A DNA stretch of 9,825 nucleotides from Verrucomicrobiales bacterium (GTDB lineage: Bacteria; Verrucomicrobiota; Verrucomicrobiia; Limisphaerales; UBA1100): positions 1 to 9,825 of the forward strand of contig PBFV01000069.1 of the NCBI GenBank assembly GCA_002718935.1, in the 5' to 3' direction. Below, in pieces: positions 6,970-9,825 of the stretch. Numbering within the stretch: position 1 is the first letter of the stretch; the number at the start of each line of letters is the position of its first letter. The position numbers were made by a program, and so were the translations under genes. Below the pieces are notes generated by a model. The model saw only the letters and a program-made list of their open reading frames with translations, did no database searches and had not been told where the DNA came from.

Positions 6970-8250
6970 TCAGGGGATTATCTCGTTCGGCTTCCAGTCG
7001 TACAAAGCGATCGCCTTCAACTCGCGGATGGCAACTTGGCCATTCGAAACCGCTAGGTGCGCCCAAGTCTCTTGATCCGAAACTTTTTTGGAATCAAGTA
7101 TCTCAAGTTTTTCAGGCGAGGCATTGATGAGGTAAAGCATTCCGTTTTGGTCGAGCGCGAGAATTTTTTCTCCTTGCCGCACCAAACTCATGTATTTGCC
7201 AAAACGCTTGTCGCTGACCCAAGCCTCTTTGCCCGTCTTGAGATTATAACATGCGAACCGTTGGTTGCGCAGGTGGAGATAAACATGATCCTTAAAAAGA
7301 ATCGGGCTGCACATGTAGGCTTGTCCCTTGTTTTCCCAAAGCTCTGTGGATTTCCACGCGGCACTATCGCGCTCAATCCCATAGAAATGCGAGCGACCAC
7401 CATAAGCACTCGTATAAACACCCTCCTTGTAGGGAAGAGGCGTGAGAATGTTCATCCCGCGAAACGCCTTAACGGGTTGCCGCCACAACACCCCACCGGA
7501 AGCAATGTCTACACCAGCTAGTTCCGTTCTGGACTGTACGAGAATTTGCCGCTTGTCACGCAAGGTGGCGAATACCGGCGAGGAAAAAGCGCTGCCATAC
7601 ATGCCGCCCTTGTCCTTCATGGTGCGCCAGACAATCTTGCCCGTGTCCTGTTCAATTTTACAGAAACCGGCGCCGGCCTGCATGTACACAAACTTGCCAT
7701 CAACCATGGGTGAGCAAACGCATCCGAATGTGGGCAGCGGAGTCTTCAGTTGCTTTGGAAAATCAATCTCCCAAAGACGCTTGCCTGTTTTTGCGTCAAG
7801 GCAAAGCAAGTGATCCCGAATGCCCGCTACGAACAGTTTGCCATTGGCCAAAGCCGGCGTGCTGCGAATCCAGCTTCCGTTGCGCGCTGCAAAAAATGGC
7901 ACGCTCATTTTCCCCGCCCATTCATGCCGCCATTTTTCCTTGCCCGTCGCCCGATCCAGCGCTCGCACCACCTCATTGTTTCCCGATGACTCGGTAACAT
8001 AAACCGTCGCCTGATCCATGACAGGGCCCGAATAGCTGGAGCCCAACTCCAGTCGCCATGCCGGCGAAAAATGGTTGGCCTTCAAGTCCTGCGGCCAAGG
8101 CTTACCGACAACCACCCCATCCCGGTTAGGCCCGCGCCATTGGTTCCAATCGCTTACAGGTTTCTTTTCCGCTGAAAAAACAGCATTTTGAGCGCAAAAG
8201 GCTAAAAGCAACAGGGCTAGTTTCTTCGAGAATGTGTCCACGATAGTCAT
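6970..8250 (-). CDS. Secreted PQQ-like beta-propeller repeat protein
   Basis: A 426-residue protein with a Sec signal peptide (MTIVDTFSKK, then a leucine-rich core, probable cleavage after VFSA at residue 27). The mature part opens with WNQWRGPNRDG (35-45). Blade-closing motifs of the PQQ/BamB propeller type recur: DRATGKEKW, DAKTGKRLW, EQDTGKIVW, DIASGGVLW and NLKTGKEAW, so at least five repeats of the seven or eight blades usual in the family are recognisable. The tryptophan docking motifs show the fold. They do not show that PQQ is bound, and no catalytic residues are evident. The frame is open 17 codons further to a GTG at 8301, but the ATG at 8250 places the signal peptide at the N-terminus and is preferred. 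It lies 64 bases after pdxA and 73 before the desaturase. Whether it is part of the lipid operon is open. It resembles the propeller protein at the operon's other end. Confidence 0.92.
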   Translation of the reverse strand: MTIVDTFSKKLALLLLAFCAQNAVFSAEKKPVSDWNQWRGPNRDGVVVGKPWPQDLKANHFSPAWRLELGSSYSGPVMDQATVYVTESSGNNEVVRALDRATGKEKWRHEWAGKMSVPFFAARNGSWIRSTPALANGKLFVAGIRDHLLCLDAKTGKRLWEIDFPKQLKTPLPTFGCVCSPMVDGKFVYMQAGAGFCKIEQDTGKIVWRTMKDKGGMYGSAFSSPVFATLRDKRQILVQSRTELAGVDIASGGVLWRQPVKAFRGMNILTPLPYKEGVYTSAYGGRSHFYGIERDSAAWKSTELWENKGQAYMCSPILFKDHVYLHLRNQRFACYNLKTGKEAWVSDKRFGKYMSLVRQGEKILALDQNGMLYLINASPEKLEILDSKKVSDQETWAHLAVSNGQVAIRELKAIALYDWKPNEIIP

Positions 8251-8262
8251 TACGTTTTCCGA

Positions 8263-8292
8263 ATTATTGAAGTTACATACAAAACATGCCAA
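8263..8292 (-). promoter_or_regulatory. Weak candidate sigma-70-type promoter before the PQQ-like gene
   Basis: Within the AT-rich 64-base gap after pdxA, the minus strand carries TTGGCA (8287-8292) and AATAAT (8263-8268) separated by 18 bases, 12 bases before the chosen ATG. This would leave almost no leader, and each box departs from the consensus. A second reading with TATGTA as the -10 is about equally good. I list it because this gap is one of only three places where a promoter for the genes to the left could sit. Confidence 0.22.
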
Positions 8293-8314
8293 TTGTCGCA
8301 CAATCAGAAAAAAA

Positions 8315-9298
8315 TCAAAATGAATTGGCCAACAATTTTTTAGCCAGCTTCACCGCCTCGAATAGACTGCTGGGGTTGGCTTTGCCTTCACCGGAGATGT
8401 CCAACGCGGTGCCGTGGTCAACCGAGGTGCGGATGATCGGCAGTCCGAGCGTCGTGTTCACCGCTTCATCAAAGCACAGGGCCTTCAGCGGGATGTGACC
8501 TTGGTCGTGATAGAGGCACACAAACACATCGGTGGCGCGGCGCTTGGCCGGGAGAAAGGCGGTATCCGGCGGGATGGGGCCTTCCACATCAAAACCGCGT
8601 TCGCGCGCCGTCTCGATGGCGGGGATGATGATGCGTTCCTCCTCATCACCAAACAGCCCATGCTCACCAGCATGCGGGTTGAGGCCGAGCACGCCAATCT
8701 TCGGTTCCGCGCCACGGATGCGCCGCATCGCCTGCGCGCCAAGCTCCAGCGTATCGAGAATCCGCTCCTTCGTAAGCAACCGCGGCACCTCCGCATACGG
8801 CACGTGCGTGGTGACAAACACGCAGCGCACCTCGCTGGAATACTGCAGCATGCACGCTCGCTCGGCATGGGTGAGCGCGGCAAAAATCTCAGTGTGGCCC
8901 GGATGCGGAATGCCCGCTGCGCGCAGGGCTTCTTTATTTAACGGCGCCGTGGTGACCGCCGCCACCTGGCCGCTGAGCGCAGCGTTAATGGCGTCCTCCA
9001 CGTAAGTGTACCCCGCGCGACCGGTGTCGGCATTCACTGTGCCCGTTTCAAAATCACTCGTGGTGATCGCTCCCAAGTCCAGCACACAAGGCTCATCTGC
9101 TTCCGCCAAACCTCCGATGTATTTCGCCGGCTTCGCCAATCCGCATTGCTCCGCCGCCTGCTCCAGCACCACTCGATCGCCAAACACAATCGGCACACAC
9201 AACTCCGCCACCTCGGCATTCTGCAACAAATGCAAACAAACCTCCGGCCCAACCCCTGCGGGATCGCCCATCGTCACAGCAATTTTAGGAAGGCTCAT
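8315..9298 (-). CDS. pdxA: 4-hydroxythreonine-4-phosphate dehydrogenase
   Basis: A 327-residue protein matching PdxA over its full length (E. coli 329). It oxidises 4-phosphohydroxy-L-threonine with NAD to 3-amino-2-oxopropyl phosphate, the substrate that PdxJ joins to deoxyxylulose phosphate in the DXP-dependent route to pyridoxal phosphate, and it acts in the cytoplasm. Seen in the sequence are MGDPAGVGPE (10-19), PGHTEIFA (133-140), THVPYAEVP (164-172), GLNPHAGEHG (205-214) and YHDQGHIPLKAL (263-274). The divalent-metal ligands are expected at His165, His209 and His264. The ATG at 9298 gives the standard N-terminus, though no clear ribosome binding site precedes it. No kinase of the DUF1537 type lies beside it, so the PdxA2 catabolic paralogue is less likely. 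Its G+C content is clearly above that of the lipid operon. It has no evident functional link to its neighbours. Confidence 0.96.
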   Translation of the reverse strand: MSLPKIAVTMGDPAGVGPEVCLHLLQNAEVAELCVPIVFGDRVVLEQAAEQCGLAKPAKYIGGLAEADEPCVLDLGAITTSDFETGTVNADTGRAGYTYVEDAINAALSGQVAAVTTAPLNKEALRAAGIPHPGHTEIFAALTHAERACMLQYSSEVRCVFVTTHVPYAEVPRLLTKERILDTLELGAQAMRRIRGAEPKIGVLGLNPHAGEHGLFGDEEERIIIPAIETARERGFDVEGPIPPDTAFLPAKRRATDVFVCLYHDQGHIPLKALCFDEAVNTTLGLPIIRTSVDHGTALDISGEGKANPSSLFEAVKLAKKLLANSF

Positions 9299-9369
9299 AC
9301 GTGCGCGGGCAAACTAACCGCAGAGACAAATGTAGCACAGGGATTTTTGTGCCGGGAATAGCAGGCAAG

Positions 9370-9825
9370 TCACCGCCTCGGCCGTTTCCATATCGGCTCG
9401 ATCATTTGGGCGTTGAGCTTTTCCCATTCGGCGCGGAGCTCCTTGAGCTTGTCGGTGCGCGAGTCAGCAAGGTTTTTGGTTTCCGCAATGTCCTCGGCAA
9501 TGTTGTACAACTCCCATGCATTGGATTGATCGCGGCGGGGGTTGCGGAGGATTTTCCAATCGCCTTTGCGATAGGCAGCCTTGGTGCTGATTCTCCAAAA
9601 CAGCGTTTCATGCGGCGTGCCTTTGTTTTTGCCCACGAGATAGGGCATGAGATTCACGCCATCAATCCGGCGCTTGAGCGGAGCCTTGGCAATGGCAGCT
9701 GCGGTGGCAAAAAGGTCGAGCGAAATGATCGGATGTTTATAGACCTTTCCGGCTGGCAATTGGCCGGGCCATTGCATCATGAACGGCACGCGCAAGCCGC
9801 CCTCGTACACACTGCCTTTGCCGGC
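9370..9825 (-). CDS. Sulfatase (arylsulfatase family), C-terminal part
   Basis: The frame is open to the right edge. The last 151 residues are present and the catalytic N-terminal domain with its C-x-P-S-R formylglycine site lies outside the window. The visible part starts AGKGSVYEGGLRVPFMMQWP, the conserved late strand and loop of alkaline-phosphatase-fold sulfatases. It continues with HPIISLDLFATAAAIA, GVNLMPYLVG, HETLFWR, YRKGDWKIL and WELYNIAEDIAETKNLA, the usual order of the C-terminal subdomain. These enzymes hydrolyse sulfate esters, commonly of polysaccharides, outside the cytoplasm. Large families of them mark Planctomycetota, Verrucomicrobiota and Lentisphaerota. The substrate cannot be told from this end. 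The stop at 9370 lies 71 bases before pdxA. Confidence 0.95.
   Translation of the reverse strand, partial: AGKGSVYEGGLRVPFMMQWPGQLPAGKVYKHPIISLDLFATAAAIAKAPLKRRIDGVNLMPYLVGKNKGTPHETLFWRISTKAAYRKGDWKILRNPRRDQSNAWELYNIAEDIAETKNLADSRTDKLKELRAEWEKLNAQMIEPIWKRPRR

Noticed and set aside
6543..7127. A 194-codon plus-strand open frame across the desaturase/propeller junction
   Set aside because: It overlaps the desaturase N-terminus, the gap and the end of the propeller gene on the other strand; the product has no family resemblance.
8251..8301. Extension of the propeller gene to a GTG at 8301
   Set aside because: It would add 17 residues ahead of a good signal peptide and bury it; the ATG at 8250 is the better start.
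8308..8335. T-rich stretch just after the pdxA stop, considered as an intrinsic terminator
   Set aside because: The only stem upstream is a weak AT-rich AATTG/CAATT pair within the coding end; not sufficient to call.
8315..9298. PdxA2-type catabolic paralogue instead of PdxA
   Set aside because: No neighbouring DUF1537 kinase or threonate-type catabolic genes, and the sequence matches the biosynthetic enzyme in length and motifs.
9335..9352. Short inverted repeat GCACA...TGTGC between the sulfatase and pdxA, considered as a terminator
   Set aside because: Only five base pairs and no run of T follows in the direction of transcription.
1..9825. CRISPR arrays, tRNA or rRNA genes, insertion sequences, integrases, toxin-antitoxin or defence genes
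   Set aside because: No regularly spaced repeats, no cloverleaf-like or rRNA segments and no transposase-like proteins were seen on either strand; coding sequence fills nearly the whole window and all intergenic gaps are under 80 bases.

Overview
The window looks like chromosomal DNA from a member of the PVC superphylum, most likely a Verrucomicrobiota or Planctomycetota/Lentisphaerota bacterium. This is inferred from gene style: a sulfatase tail of the type these phyla carry in large numbers, and two PQQ-like beta-propeller proteins with the W-x-x-(W/F)-R-G-x-N-x-D-G opening typical of their secreted proteins. No rRNA, tRNA or other phylogenetic marker is present, so the assignment is tentative. 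Every gene I can support lies on the minus strand, so transcription runs from the right edge to the left edge.

Right part (9825 to about 8315): the C-terminal end of a sulfatase (start outside the window), then pdxA of vitamin B6 synthesis. The pdxA region is visibly richer in G+C than the genes to its left. Middle (8250 to 6970): a complete secreted PQQ-like beta-propeller protein. Left part (6896 to 1): a very tight run of eight genes, mostly joined by stop/start overlaps: fatty acid desaturase, FAD-dependent amine-oxidase-like protein, DUF1365 protein, cyclopropane-fatty-acid-synthase (CFAS) family methyltransferase, small DUF1475-like membrane protein, DUF1295 (steroid 5-alpha-reductase-like) membrane protein, a second SAM methyltransferase resembling plant coclaurine N-methyltransferase, and a second PQQ-like beta-propeller protein that begins on a GTG overlapping the methyltransferase stop and runs off the left edge.

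The left block is best read as a membrane-lipid tailoring operon. The desaturase would introduce a double bond into an acyl chain, the CFAS-like enzyme would transfer a methyl or methylene from SAM onto that bond, and the FAD protein with DUF1365 would carry out a further redox step. The DUF1295 protein and the second methyltransferase suggest additional reduction or methylation. Known relatives of parts of this set are the plant cyclopropane synthase, which fuses a FAD domain to a CFAS domain, and the Rhodobacter/Rhodopseudomonas furan fatty acid pathway (UfaM, UfaD, UfaO and a second methylase, FufM). The actual product here cannot be read from the sequence. The combination of an own desaturase, two different CFAS-superfamily methyltransferases and a beta-propeller protein translationally coupled to the last one is the most interesting feature of the window.
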